Made by a program: the position numbers and the translations under genes. Shown piece by piece: positions 9,337-18,662 of a stretch of 64,000 nucleotides of DNA (position 1 is its first letter; every line of letters starts with the position of its first letter). Source of the stretch: Desulfogranum mediterraneum DSM 13871 (lineage in GTDB: Bacteria; Desulfobacterota; Desulfobulbia; Desulfobulbales; Desulfobulbaceae); the NCBI RefSeq assembly GCF_000429965.1, contig NZ_AUCW01000013.1, forward strand, positions 1-64,000, given 5' to 3'. The notes beneath the pieces were generated by a model. The model did no database searches. It was given only the letters and a program-made list of their open reading frames with translations, and had not been told where the DNA came from.

Positions 9337-9446
9337 CAGCTGCCTCCATGGTTGACTTTATCTGCAAGGTAAGCGACGATGAAAGATAAGAGAAACGAAT
9401 AGTTCAAATAGATTATATTCACAAACCTGATAGTGCGGGAGTCTTT

Positions 9447-10307
9447 ATGGATCTACCCAGCGATCTCCTCCGAACCTTTGTCGCCGCAGCCGACGCAAAA
9501 AGCTACTCCAGGGCCGCGGAGATCATCCATCGCAGCCAATCGGCAGTGAGCATGCAGATGAAGCGCCTGGAGGAAACGGTGGACTGCAAACTCTTCAAGC
9601 GCAGCGGCCACACCATGAAACTGACCCGCCAAGGCCACACCCTGCTCTGGTACGCACGGCGGCTACTCAAACTCCAGGAAGAGGCGGTGGCAGCCATGGT
9701 GCAGCCAGAATTATCGGGAAGGGTCAGGCTGGGGGCACCCGAAACCTATGCCGAGCGACAACTTCCGCAGATACTTTCACGCTTTGCCCAAACATATCCA
9801 CACGTTGAAGTGGAACTCGCCTGCTCTCCCTCCCAAGCCCTCTTACAGGCATTGGATGATAGCGAACTGGACCTCCTGATCCAGACCAATGGGGAAGTTC
9901 CGGGGAGAGGTGAGACCATTGGCCATGAACAGGTTGTCTGGGCTGCCTCCAAAAAGCACTGTGTCCATGAACAGGATCCGGTGCCCATCGCGGTCTACTA
10001 TGAGGCCTGCATCTGGCGAGACTGGGCCGTAAAATCACTGGAAGGAGCAGGACGGAGTTACCGGATTGCCTGCACCAGCCCAAGTGTCTCAGGACTCCTG
10101 GCAGCCGCCAAGGGCGGTCTTGCGGTGACGGTGGTGGGTGAGAGCTGTCTGAGCGATGATCTCTTCGTTCTTGGCCCGGCTGATGGGTTCCCGGAACTGC
10201 CGCGATCAACGGTAACCCTGGTACAGGCACGCCACCCCCTCTCCCAGGCAGCGGCCTCCCTTGCCTGCTATGTAACGGAGAGCTTTCGAGAGATGACGGA
10301 GAGCTGA
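9447..10307 (+). CDS. LysR-family transcriptional regulator
   Basis: 286 aa. Residues 1-60 form the LysR winged helix (DLLRTFVAAADAKSYSRAAE, then SQSAVSMQMKRLEE), followed by the linker helix and the periplasmic-binding-like effector domain (GRVRLGAPETYAERQLPQIL at the start of the domain). The ligand cannot be read from the sequence. GGGAG lies about 5 nt before the ATG. Likely target: the divergent small gene at 9148-9336 or its own promoter. The gene converges on the STAS/V-ATPase operon, and the 219 bp between them hold nothing I can assign. Confidence 0.92.
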   Translation: MDLPSDLLRTFVAAADAKSYSRAAEIIHRSQSAVSMQMKRLEETVDCKLFKRSGHTMKLTRQGHTLLWYARRLLKLQEEAVAAMVQPELSGRVRLGAPETYAERQLPQILSRFAQTYPHVEVELACSPSQALLQALDDSELDLLIQTNGEVPGRGETIGHEQVVWAASKKHCVHEQDPVPIAVYYEACIWRDWAVKSLEGAGRSYRIACTSPSVSGLLAAAKGGLAVTVVGESCLSDDLFVLGPADGFPELPRSTVTLVQARHPLSQAAASLACYVTESFREMTES

Positions 10308-10526
10308 GCCTGAGTATCGGGGAAGAAGTCCGCCCGTTCCCTGCTGTTCTCAAGTTGGAACAGCGTTCCTCCTTGGACTGGAGATTTTCCTCAGATGAGG
10401 TGACCAAGGCCCAGGTCGTCCGGATCTCGCCTGCACCAGGCTGCCTCCGCACCCCGGTCCATCCACGGATCAGGGGCCAGACCCGACCTCTTGGCTACCG
10501 GGCCCTGCCCCGCTGGATGATCCGCT

Positions 10527-10892
10527 TCAGCCTATCAACCAGGCCTCAGCCTCTTCCCGCTGGTTCCGATCAAAGGCCTTGATTTCCAGACCTGGAATCA
10601 GGGCCCCTTCAATCTCACTGACGGTCTTGATCCAGTTCTTGTCGGACAACACGGCTGCCCGCTCAAATTTTTTCATCAATCTGAACATGGCGGGTAAGCG
10701 GGAAAGCTCTATGGCGATGGCCTCCAAAGAGGGCAGCTGAAACTCGACTACCTCATAGAGCATCCTGCCCTGCTGGATATGCTCGGATTTTTCCACCAGT
10801 TCGTCTAGGGCGTTTCTCATCCCCTCAGAATCCAGCTTGCCGCTGAGTTCGATATCCAGCCGATTGGTGCCGTTTTCCGTAACCTTGAACAT
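10527..10892 (-). CDS. STAS/SpoIIAA-like protein
   Basis: 121 aa, close to the usual length of the SpoIIAA-like (STAS fold) family: MFKVTENGTNRLDIELSGKL at the start, the central LPSLEAIAIELSRLPAMFRL and the C-terminal AFDRNQREEAEAWL. This family (DUF3478 type) is cytoplasmic; roles in stress or lipid binding have been suggested, but function is open. AGGAGG stands 5 nt before the ATG. It is the last gene of the minus-strand cluster that begins with the V-ATPase, directly after the universal stress protein. Confidence 0.8.
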   Translation of the reverse strand: MFKVTENGTNRLDIELSGKLDSEGMRNALDELVEKSEHIQQGRMLYEVVEFQLPSLEAIAIELSRLPAMFRLMKKFERAAVLSDKNWIKTVSEIEGALIPGLEIKAFDRNQREEAEAWLIG

Positions 10893-10943
10893 GTTGCCTC
10901 CTGTGGGTAAAAATATTTTTGAATGGTTCCTGCTCGGGTTGCC

Positions 10944-11399
10944 CTAGGCCGTGGCCAGCATCACCGGCAGCCTGGTGAATTCTATCACACGCTCGGCAAC
11001 GCTTCCCAGGAGAATCCTGCTTACCCCCCGCTTGCCGAGTTTTCCCATGACAATGATCTCCGCCCCCCACTTTTCCGCCTCTTCCAGGATCACCTCATGG
11101 GGCGTGCCCTCCCTGAGGATCACCTCAAAGGGAATATCCCACTGACTCACCTCCAGCGACATATCCCGCAGAAAGCCCTTTACGTTTTTTTCCATATCTG
11201 CGCGGATTTCATCATGGCTCTTGTCACTGATCCCCTCCAGCTGAGCCACCACTGCGGCATCAAAGGCATGGAGCAGGAGCAGGCTGGAGTCACAATGTCG
11301 AGCCAGACGTGTCGCCAGTTTAACCGCCTGCAGACTGAATTTTGAGCCGTCCACCGGGACAAGAATTTTCGTGAACAGCTGGTCGATTTGCTCTGCCAT
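10944..11399 (-). CDS. Universal stress protein (UspA family)
   Basis: 151 aa from the ATG at 11399, which follows AGGAGGAAGG. An in-frame extension to 11525 runs into the V-ATPase D gene and is not used. Features: the first strand ILVPVDGSKFS, and the ATP-binding signature G-2x-G-9x-GS in VMGKLGKRGVSRILLGSVAE, which classes it with the ATP-binding Usp proteins. It lies 19 bp after the stop of the V-ATPase D gene and is probably co-transcribed with it. A second Usp of similar type is encoded at 43005. Confidence 0.9.
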   Translation of the reverse strand: MAEQIDQLFTKILVPVDGSKFSLQAVKLATRLARHCDSSLLLLHAFDAAVVAQLEGISDKSHDEIRADMEKNVKGFLRDMSLEVSQWDIPFEVILREGTPHEVILEEAEKWGAEIIVMGKLGKRGVSRILLGSVAERVIEFTRLPVMLATA

Positions 11400-11418
11400 C
11401 CCTTCCTCCTCACCTCTT

Positions 11419-12039
11419 TTATTCGGACTGGCTCCTGATTCGTCTGAGCCGAAACAGGGCCTCCCGCTCTTTCTCCTCAAGATCTCCCTCGATAGCCTTG
11501 ATAGTCTGCTGGTAGCGGGGAACATGAATCCGGGCCAGTACGTTGATGCGTTTGATGGTCTTTTTCAGCTCTACCAGCAGGCGCTCAACACTGACTTCCA
11601 CTTCGGCAAGCTCACCTGCCACTTCCATTGCCCTGTGGATTGCTGCGGCCGTCCCGTCCATGGCCTTACCGCTACCACAGAGACCGTAGCCAGGTTGAAA
11701 AAGCGGTAACTCGAGACCTACCAGGGGCAGGACCACTCCCATCAGGCTTCTTTCCCGAACCTGCAGTTGTTCCTCTGCCCGAAGTCCCAGGCCGGCGGAC
11801 TCAACTGCGGCCTCACCATGGCGGATCAGGGCCTGGTGCAACTGATCATAGGCCTCTGCCAGACGCTGGTCCATCTCTGCCCGCACCCTGTCTGCCCTGA
11901 CAGCAAGGGAAGAGATCTGACGCACCAGAATTTCTTTCTTCATCTCCAGCAGCTCGAGACCGTCTTTGCTGAACGCCAGCTCATCCTTCAGGCGAATGAG
12001 GGTACTCCTGGTTGCCGGCATATCCTTATCTTCCCTCAT
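11419..12039 (-). CDS. atpD: V-type ATPase subunit D (central stalk)
   Basis: 206 aa; the N-terminus PATRSTLIRLKDELAFSKDG is the conserved opening of V/A-type subunit D, followed by long coiled-coil helices and a C-terminal helix (QTIKAIEGDLEEKEREALFR) typical of the rotor shaft. It rotates inside the A3B3 head. The start at 12039 lies 3 bp after the stop of B with GGAGG upstream; an internal Met at 12021 is possible. Last structural subunit of the operon. Confidence 0.93.
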   Translation of the reverse strand: MREDKDMPATRSTLIRLKDELAFSKDGLELLEMKKEILVRQISSLAVRADRVRAEMDQRLAEAYDQLHQALIRHGEAAVESAGLGLRAEEQLQVRERSLMGVVLPLVGLELPLFQPGYGLCGSGKAMDGTAAAIHRAMEVAGELAEVEVSVERLLVELKKTIKRINVLARIHVPRYQQTIKAIEGDLEEKEREALFRLRRIRSQSE

Positions 12040-12042
12040 GGC

Positions 12043-13512
12043 TTATTCGTCCTCCTCCCCCCAAGGCACCTGGGCTCCGGCCCTGGTCTGTCCCCTGCCA
12101 TGGCTGTCGATATCGGCGGGTTTGAGCCGGGAGAGTTCCTGCTCAGGCAAGAGCATGACCAGTTCCCAGGCCAGATCCAGCGTCTCCCGGATGGTGCGGT
12201 TCTCGTCAGGCCTTTGTCCGAGAAAGCGTGCTTCAAACTCCCTGGCAAGACGGAGGTAGAGCTTGTCAATGGGGGAGATATCTTCTTCACCCACAATGGC
12301 TGCCAGGCGTTGGGCCTCCCGGGCCCTGGCATAGGCGGCATAGAGCTGATTGGCAATGTCCTGATGATCTTCCCGGGTTCTTCCCGGACCGATACCATCA
12401 CTCATCAGGCGTGAGAGCGAGGGAAGAACATTGACAGGCGGGTAAACCGACTTGGCTGCCAGGGAACGATCAAGCACGATCTGGCCTTCGGTGATATAGC
12501 CGGTCAGATCCGGGATGGGATGGGTGATGTCATCATCGGGCATGGTGAGGATCGGGATCTGGGTCACCGACCCCGGCCGATTCTGGAGGCGACCGGCCCG
12601 TTCATAGATGGAGGCCAGGTCACTGTAGAGGTAGCCGGGATACCCCTTCCTGCTCGGCACCTCTCCCTTGGAGGTCGCCACCTCCCGCAGGGCTTCACAG
12701 TAGTTGGTCATATCGGTAAGCAGCACCAGAACATGCATGCCCTCCTCAAAGGCAAGGTGCTCGGCCACAGTCAATGCTACCCGCGGAGTGATCAACCGCT
12801 CCACTGCCGGATCATCGGCAAGGTTAAGAAACATGGCAACATTTTGCAGGACCCCACTCTCCTCAAAACTCCGGCGAAAACCTTCGGCCTCGTCATGGCG
12901 GACCCCCATGGCCGCAAAGATGACGGCAAAACCCTGATCATCTGAAAGGAGCCTTGCCTGGCGGACAATCTGGGCGGCAAGCTCATTGTGGGCCAGGCCG
13001 CTGCCGGAAAAGATAGGCAGCTTCTGGCCCCGCACCAGGGTGTTCATACCGTCTATGGCAGAAACCCCTGTCTGAATAAACTCCTCTGGATAAACACGGG
13101 CTACAGGATTGATGGGCAATCCGTTGATGTCACACCGTGCTCCCTTAGTCAGAAGCGGGCCGCCATCAAGGGGCTGCCCCAGGCCATCAAAGACTCTTCC
13201 CATCACCTCTTCCCGGGATACCGCCAGCTCAAAGGGATGACCAAGAAACCGCACCCTGGTAGAGACCTGACTGAGGCCGGAGGTCCCTTCAAAGACCTCG
13301 ATGACGGCGCACTCCTCACTGATGGAGAGCACCCTGCCCTGACGAGGAGGCCCCTTGGCCACGAGTATTTCCACCTGTTCGTCAAAGCTGGCCCCCTTAA
13401 CCCCCTGCACCACCAACAGAGGACCGTTGATACGTTCAAGCCCGATATACTCCAGGATCGAAGGCCTGGCGCTACTGCGAAAAATTTCCGGGGGTTGATC
13501 TGTGGTTTTCAA
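12043..13512 (-). CDS. atpB: V-type ATPase subunit B (non-catalytic head subunit)
   Basis: The most likely start is a TTG at 13512, because GGAGG stands exactly 5 nt upstream. A longer reading from a TTG at 13554 has no Shine-Dalgarno. This gives 489 aa, normal for the family: [20 protein letters not shown] at the start and the nucleotide-binding region [20 protein letters not shown] followed by [18 protein letters not shown], where the P-loop is degenerate as expected for non-catalytic B. The motif [21 protein letters not shown] is diagnostic of V/A-type B subunits. It pairs with A in the hexameric head. Confidence 0.94.
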   Translation of the reverse strand: MKTTDQPPEIFRSSARPSILEYIGLERINGPLLVVQGVKGASFDEQVEILVAKGPPRQGRVLSISEECAVIEVFEGTSGLSQVSTRVRFLGHPFELAVSREEVMGRVFDGLGQPLDGGPLLTKGARCDINGLPINPVARVYPEEFIQTGVSAIDGMNTLVRGQKLPIFSGSGLAHNELAAQIVRQARLLSDDQGFAVIFAAMGVRHDEAEGFRRSFEESGVLQNVAMFLNLADDPAVERLITPRVALTVAEHLAFEEGMHVLVLLTDMTNYCEALREVATSKGEVPSRKGYPGYLYSDLASIYERAGRLQNRPGSVTQIPILTMPDDDITHPIPDLTGYITEGQIVLDRSLAAKSVYPPVNVLPSLSRLMSDGIGPGRTREDHQDIANQLYAAYARAREAQRLAAIVGEEDISPIDKLYLRLAREFEARFLGQRPDENRTIRETLDLAWELVMLLPEQELSRLKPADIDSHGRGQTRAGAQVPWGEEDE

Positions 13513-13566
13513 AAATTCCTCCGAGTGTGCCGAGTGTCCTGCTCCCGAGGGCAAACGGGCAGGGGC

Positions 13567-15381
13567 TTAGAACGAACTTTCGTGGTGACGGCGGAGCAGG
13601 GTATCTATCTCCAGATCGATTTGTTCCCTGAGAGCCTGAAAGGGTGCAGACTCATCGCCTTTCAGGGTGGATTTCAGCCGATATATGGCCCATATCGCCG
13701 GAAGCTCCAGGGCCCTGAACAGGGGAATACGGGCAGCCACCACCTCTGCCAAGCGGTCAAAGAGGTGGAGTATTATCTCCAGGAGAAAAAACTGCTTTTC
13801 CGGACCGGCATAGCTATCTATTTCATCAAAGGCACTCTGCTGCAAAAAACCATCTTTCAACAGGCGCGCCCCTTCGATGATCCGTTTCTGGTCATCGGGA
13901 AGCGCCTCTTCGCCTAAGAGTCTGACGATATTCTGCAGCTTGGCATCCTCCTGGAGGATTTCCATGGCCCTGTCCCTGAGCTCAAGCCAGCCCTCCCCTA
14001 CCCTCCTGCGCCACCAGGGCTCGACCTGACGACTGTAGCCGGAGTAACTCTGCAGATAGTTGATGGCAGGAAAGTAGCGGCCACTGGCCAGCTCCTTGTC
14101 CAGGGCCCAGAAGCACTGTACAAAACGCTTGGTGTGCGAAGTCACGGGTTCTGAAAAATCACCGCCAGGCGGAGAGACTGCTCCGATCAGGGTGACCGAG
14201 CCCGTGTTGTTGGCCAGCGTTATCACCTGGCCGGCCCGTTCATAGAAGGCGGCAAGCCGGCTGGCAAGGTAGGCGGGAAACCCTTCTTCTGCAGGCATCT
14301 CTTCCAGTCGGCCGGAGATTTCCCGCAGGGCCTCGGCCCACCTGGAGGTAGAGTCGGCCATCAGGGCGACATCATAGCCCATGTCCCGGTAGTATTCGGC
14401 AATGGTGATCCCGGTGTATATGCTTGCCTCGCGGGCCGCAACCGGCATGTCAGAGGTGTTGGCAACGAGGATGGTCCGTTCAATCAGGGGACGTCCGCTT
14501 CTTGGATCGAGAAGCCGGGGCAGGTCGGTCAGCACACCGGTCATCTCATTGCCCCGTTCACCACAGCCGATGTAGACGATGATATCGGCATCGGTCCATT
14601 TGGTCAGCTGATGCTGGGTAATGGTCTTTCCGGTGCCAAAGCCTCCGGGGATTGCCGCGGTTCCCCCTTTGGTAAGGGGAAAAAAGGTATCAATAACCCG
14701 CTGGCCGGTGATCAGGGGATCTGCGGAGAGCAGTCGTTTACGGGAGGGCCGGATTTTCCGCACAGGCCAGCGATGAAAGAGTTTCAGCTCATGGCTGTGG
14801 CCGGTGGCACTGCTCACCCTTGCTATCAGGTCATCCAGGGTATAGTCTCCGGGCGGGACAATCCGCTCCAGCCTGCCCTCGACCTCCGGGGGAACCAGTA
14901 CCCTGTGGGTAAGGATTGGCGATTCAGCTACCTCCCCCAGGATCTCTCCTCCGCTCAGCTGCTCCCCGGCGGAGCGCAGCGGTGAAAAAGTCCAGAGGTG
15001 TTCCCGATCAAGGGGCGCCCCTGATCGGCCTCGATGGATGAAATCCCCCCACTGCTGACAGAGTTCCTGAAGGGGACGCTGGATACCGTCAAATATCCTC
15101 CCGATCAGTCCAGGCCCCAATTCCACATAGAGGGGCAGGCCAAGGCCATGCACCGAGCAGCCCAGGCCGATGCCGCTGGTGTTTTCATAGACCTGAATGG
15201 TGGCAAGCTCACCATCAAGGCTGATCACTTCCCCTGCCAGCCGCTCCTCACCGACCTCAACCAGCTCATTCATGACAAACAGTGAGGCTGGACGCGCCTT
15301 AATCACCGGGCCGCTGACCTTGGTGACCTCTGCCAGAGCTTCTGGTGCTCCTCCCTGGATCTGGGGCCTCGAGTTGTTCAT
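13567..15381 (-). CDS. atpA: V-type ATPase subunit A (catalytic)
   Basis: 604 aa. The catalytic P-loop is GGFGTGKT, and the downstream motifs DIIVYIGCGERGNEMTGVL and ALMADSTSRWAEALREISGR are the catalytic-site strands of V/A-type A subunits. The 'non-homologous region' insertion characteristic of A, with GEVAESPILTHRVLVPP, is present. The ATG is preceded by GGAGGAG and overlaps the stop of E by 4 bp (ATGA), indicating translational coupling. The protein hydrolyses or makes ATP coupled to ion flow through the K ring. Confidence 0.96.
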   Translation of the reverse strand: MNNSRPQIQGGAPEALAEVTKVSGPVIKARPASLFVMNELVEVGEERLAGEVISLDGELATIQVYENTSGIGLGCSVHGLGLPLYVELGPGLIGRIFDGIQRPLQELCQQWGDFIHRGRSGAPLDREHLWTFSPLRSAGEQLSGGEILGEVAESPILTHRVLVPPEVEGRLERIVPPGDYTLDDLIARVSSATGHSHELKLFHRWPVRKIRPSRKRLLSADPLITGQRVIDTFFPLTKGGTAAIPGGFGTGKTITQHQLTKWTDADIIVYIGCGERGNEMTGVLTDLPRLLDPRSGRPLIERTILVANTSDMPVAAREASIYTGITIAEYYRDMGYDVALMADSTSRWAEALREISGRLEEMPAEEGFPAYLASRLAAFYERAGQVITLANNTGSVTLIGAVSPPGGDFSEPVTSHTKRFVQCFWALDKELASGRYFPAINYLQSYSGYSRQVEPWWRRRVGEGWLELRDRAMEILQEDAKLQNIVRLLGEEALPDDQKRIIEGARLLKDGFLQQSAFDEIDSYAGPEKQFFLLEIILHLFDRLAEVVAARIPLFRALELPAIWAIYRLKSTLKGDESAPFQALREQIDLEIDTLLRRHHESSF

Positions 15382-15995
15382 TGCTCCTCCAGCAGCTCTC
15401 TGGCCAACAGTTCCCTGAGTCTGGGCTGTGCCCGCTTAAGGAGCGCTGAGAAAGAAAAGTCGACCAGAATTCTTTTATCGACACTGTATACCAGGCAGCC
15501 GCCGGAGATGGCCGCCGGCTCAGGAAAGAGATCCACCCCCACGCCGCTCAACCCTTCGAGCTCACGGCAGAAGGCCTGAGTCAACAGGGACTGATCCTCC
15601 CTGCTCACCTGGAGCCACACCCGTTCTTCAGCTAAGGCCCTGATCCCCTGCAGGGCCAGGGAGCGGAGGAGTTCAGGATAGCCGGCACCATCTCTCCTGC
15701 TCGCAAGCTGCTGCCGGGCCTCCTGAAAAAGGTCCTGCAACAGCTCCTCTCTGGCCCTCAGGATCAACTGACGGGCCTTGAGACTTGCCTCATCCTCCAG
15801 CTTCCTGGCCTGCTGAAAGGCATCCTGCCGCCTCCTGGCAAGATAGAGCCCATGCTCCTGCCTCACCCTTTGCTCTGCATCCTGAACCATCTGTTCCGCC
15901 TCTTCCCTGGCACGGCCAAGGATCTTTTCAGCTTCAAGCTGACCTTTTTTCCGGATTGCCCGGCAGAGGAGGGAGACTTGATCAGGTAAGGCCAC
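15378..15995 (-). CDS. atpE: V-type ATPase subunit E (peripheral stalk)
   Basis: 205 aa from a GTG at 15995 with AAGGAG 6 nt upstream. The N-terminal two-fifths is a charged coiled coil (EAEKILGRAREEAEQMVQDA) that pairs with subunit G in the stator. The C-terminal globular part ends with GGCLVYSVDKRILVDFSFSA, the conserved E-subunit strand pair. It sits between F and A and overlaps A by 4 bp. Confidence 0.88.
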   Translation of the reverse strand: MALPDQVSLLCRAIRKKGQLEAEKILGRAREEAEQMVQDAEQRVRQEHGLYLARRRQDAFQQARKLEDEASLKARQLILRAREELLQDLFQEARQQLASRRDGAGYPELLRSLALQGIRALAEERVWLQVSREDQSLLTQAFCRELEGLSGVGVDLFPEPAAISGGCLVYSVDKRILVDFSFSALLKRAQPRLRELLARELLEEQ

Positions 15996-16008
15996 ATTAC
16001 TCTCCTTG

Positions 16009-16308
16009 TCAGCGGCTCATCAGAGAGACCATCAGTTCTTTGGCAGAACGACGGGCTGAAAGGGGACCAGCGGAATCGGGAATCGTAACGACCAGGGGGA
16101 GATGCATGGCATAGAGGATCTTTTCCACCTCCGGACGAACAAGGGCTGCCATCTTTTCCGTAATCAGCACCAGACCGATCTGCTGGTTGCCCCTGGCAGA
16201 TTCGAGAGCGGCCAGCACCTCCTCCCGCCCCTTGACCGGGCGGGTCATGATCCCACCCAGGGAAAAGGCCAGGCAGGTGGTATGATCAGCAATGACAAGA
16301 ATCTGCAC
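16009..16308 (-). CDS. atpF: V-type ATPase subunit F
   Basis: 99 aa from a GTG at 16308 with GGAG upstream. MQILVIADHTTCLAFSLGGI followed by IGLVLITEKMAALVRPEVEK is the Rossmann-like fold of subunit F, which docks on the D shaft and modulates ATP hydrolysis. Family members are typically about 100 aa. The spacing to K (11 bp) and E (13 bp) supports a single transcript. Confidence 0.9.
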   Translation of the reverse strand: MQILVIADHTTCLAFSLGGIMTRPVKGREEVLAALESARGNQQIGLVLITEKMAALVRPEVEKILYAMHLPLVVTIPDSAGPLSARRSAKELMVSLMSR

Positions 16309-16319
16309 AGCCGCTCCAC

Positions 16320-16640
16320 TCAGATCTTAGCCAGGATCATGATGGCCACGATAAGACCGTAGATGGCAATCCCCTCTGCCAGCCCCAGGAAAATCAAGGC
16401 CCGGCCAGCCAGCTCCGGCCTTTCACTCAAGGCACCCATGGCCGCGGACCCCACCAGGGCGACGGCAATGCCTGCACCAAGCGAAGAGGCGCCAACAGCA
16501 ACGGCAGCGGCCATATACCCCCACTTGGCCGCCTCGCTTGAGCCACCAGCAGTGGCCACCGTTTCCTGGGCCAAGCCGATGGTCGGCAGGAGAAGCAAGA
16601 AGAGCTGAGTGAGCCATATCCGGCATCCCTTCACGTGCAT
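16320..16640 (-). CDS. atpK: V-type ATPase subunit K (proteolipid, ion-carrying ring)
   Basis: 106 aa. The hydrophobic N-terminus (WLTQLFLLLLPTIGLAQE) looks like a cleavable leader, as in the Thermus homologue. A single helical hairpin follows: helix 1 KWGYMAAAVAVGASSLGAGI... and helix 2 with the ion-binding Glu in LIFLGLAEGIAIYGLIVAIM. The helix-1 position that is Gln in Na+-binding rotors appears to be Val here (GAGIAVALVG), which argues for proton rather than sodium use; this is inferred by eye from a family alignment I know, not computed. AAGGAG lies 8 nt before the ATG. Confidence 0.92.
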   Translation of the reverse strand: MHVKGCRIWLTQLFLLLLPTIGLAQETVATAGGSSEAAKWGYMAAAVAVGASSLGAGIAVALVGSAAMGALSERPELAGRALIFLGLAEGIAIYGLIVAIMILAKI

Positions 16641-16693
16641 AGTCTCTCTCCTTTGTGGCTATCGCTTTCGGCGCTTAGCCATGGCTGTATGGT

Positions 16694-18661
16694 TTACAAC
16701 AGGGGCTGAAACGGTTTACCGCCACCCCGGAAAAATTTACTGAAGAACTCATAGTACTCCAGCCGCACAGTCTGAATGGAAACAACCAGTCCTTCAAGCC
16801 CTATGATGACCACGTTCCCCAAGACCAGAGACAGCCAGTAGAGAAAACCGCTGCCCTGGGCATGTCGGACCATATCGGCAAGGGTAAAGACCGCCATAAA
16901 CAGGCCGGCATGGGCAAGAGCAAAGGCTGCAATCCGCACAAATGAGGCGGTATTGGCCAGGTAACGCAAGAGTTCATCAAGGACATCGACGATTGATTCC
17001 AGAAAGCTTACGCCGACGCCCGAGATAGAGAATCGTCCCTCTCTCTTCTGCCTTGATCGAGCCAGCAACTGCCTGACAGGATGCTGGAAAATCATCAGAA
17101 CAAAGAGGAGGCCACCTGCTGCCTTGGCAAAGAGAATTTCACCGGCAGAAGGCGGGCCGATCAGCAGGTAGCGGATGGAGAGGGCGCAGAGCAACCAGTA
17201 GAACAGGGCACCGGCAAGGCCAGAGGAAGAGAGGAGCTCTGCATAGCGATGCTGCCGGAGTATATTGACCAGGTTAAGGATCAGGCCGACACTGATCATG
17301 GTGATGCCGATGACCACGGATACCTTCATGAAATAACCTATATTCTCCATGGGGTGCATCCACAGCGCCGGGATGAGATCTTCCAGACCAAAAACACTGC
17401 CATAGAGGATGCCGAAGAGCAGGGCCGAGAGGCCGCACTCCATCAGAATAATGCCGTAATCGAGATAACGGTACATCTTCTTGAAGATGAGGTAACCAAG
17501 AACAGCGAGTAGACCACCATGGCCAACGTCTCCAAACATCAGGCCAAAGAGCAGGAGAAAGGTTATGGCCAGAAAAGCGGTCGGCTCGACTTCCTCATAG
17601 CTCGGGGTAGCATAGAGGATCGTCAAGCGCTCAAAGGGTCTGATCAGGGCAGGGTTGTTAAAAAGAATGGGAATGGTGAGGATGCCGGAGCGGACCTCTT
17701 TGACTTCTTCCGGGGCGAGCTGCTCGACAATGGCCTTGTCTGCGCTGGCTGCCATGATCCGTTGTCTGAGCTCCTCAAAGAGGGCAAGGGGCAGCCAACC
17801 TGTCAGCAGATAGGTGTGGTCGAGCTGACCAAACTTTTGTTGGGCCAGAATGAGCTGTCGTGCGACCAGCAGTTGCTCACGCAGCTGCAGCAGTACGCCG
17901 CCATACTGTCGGGCCAGGGCCTCAGCTCTCTTTTCCAGTTCTGTCAGCTCGGCCGCTGTCTTTTCTCTTTCCTCGGTCAACTGCTCAAGGATAGCGGGGA
18001 CCTTGCCCTGCAGCTCGGTGGATAATGCCAGGGGATCCCAAAAGGCACTCTTCAGGGCTCGCAGCAGGACGGCCTCATCCTCTTTGAGTGCCATGGCAAA
18101 CAACACTATCCGCCCCTGTTTCCGCTCTATGGGGATCAGGCTATGGTGGATTTCACCAAGACTTGTTTCCAGGCGCTCAAGGCTCTCCTCTGGAATAAGG
18201 CCGACCTGAAAAACCGTGTAGCGAAGCGCAGCCAGGCGGCCCAGCTCAAGCCCGAGAGGTTCAAGCAGACGCAAACGGTCAATCAGGTCTTGATCTTTGC
18301 CCAGGGTGGTGTGCAGATTTTTCTTCTCTCGGAGAATATCAAGGGCTTGCTGCTCAACGCCGGCACACTCCTCCTCCAGACGGAAGATCAGCTTATCCGG
18401 TTGCTGGGCCCTGCCGAGAAGAGGCGCAGCCCCGGAAACCTGCAGCTCTTCCAGCAGGCCGTTTACCCTGATCAGGAGGGCATCATATCGCTCAAGAAGC
18501 GGGATATTGACATGGGCGACATATCCCATCCTGCCCAGCGGGGTCTCCTCCACCCGGATGAGATGCAAGAGGCGCAGGTCTCCCAGAATGGCCATCACCA
18601 CCGATATATACTCTTCAGGGATCTGAATAGTTACCCTGGTAAGTTGTACCGGCCTGAACAT
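16694..18661 (-). CDS. atpI: V-type ATPase subunit I (membrane stator, a-subunit homologue)
   Basis: 655 aa. The N-terminal ~330 residues are soluble with coiled coils (EELQVSGAAPLLGRAQQPDK, and later EQLTEEREKTAAELTELEKR). The C-terminal half has about seven or eight membrane segments, including FLLLFGLMFGDVGHGGLLAV, and the conserved helix with RIAAFALAHAGL that carries the Arg facing the rotor carboxylates. It forms the ion half-channels. The start is 2 bp after the stop of C, and its Shine-Dalgarno (GGAGGG) lies in the end of C. Confidence 0.94.
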   Translation of the reverse strand: MFRPVQLTRVTIQIPEEYISVVMAILGDLRLLHLIRVEETPLGRMGYVAHVNIPLLERYDALLIRVNGLLEELQVSGAAPLLGRAQQPDKLIFRLEEECAGVEQQALDILREKKNLHTTLGKDQDLIDRLRLLEPLGLELGRLAALRYTVFQVGLIPEESLERLETSLGEIHHSLIPIERKQGRIVLFAMALKEDEAVLLRALKSAFWDPLALSTELQGKVPAILEQLTEEREKTAAELTELEKRAEALARQYGGVLLQLREQLLVARQLILAQQKFGQLDHTYLLTGWLPLALFEELRQRIMAASADKAIVEQLAPEEVKEVRSGILTIPILFNNPALIRPFERLTILYATPSYEEVEPTAFLAITFLLLFGLMFGDVGHGGLLAVLGYLIFKKMYRYLDYGIILMECGLSALLFGILYGSVFGLEDLIPALWMHPMENIGYFMKVSVVIGITMISVGLILNLVNILRQHRYAELLSSSGLAGALFYWLLCALSIRYLLIGPPSAGEILFAKAAGGLLFVLMIFQHPVRQLLARSRQKREGRFSISGVGVSFLESIVDVLDELLRYLANTASFVRIAAFALAHAGLFMAVFTLADMVRHAQGSGFLYWLSLVLGNVVIIGLEGLVVSIQTVRLEYYEFFSKFFRGGGKPFQPLL

Positions 18662-18662
18662 C

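Noticed and set aside
11400-11525. N-terminal extension of the universal stress protein
   Set aside because: The extension overlaps the end of the V-ATPase D gene, has no ribosome-binding site and is not seen in Usp proteins; the ATG at 11399 with AGGAGG is better.
13513-13554. Longer V-ATPase B start at the TTG at 13554
   Set aside because: No Shine-Dalgarno precedes it, whereas the TTG at 13512 has GGAGG at ideal distance and gives the usual family length.
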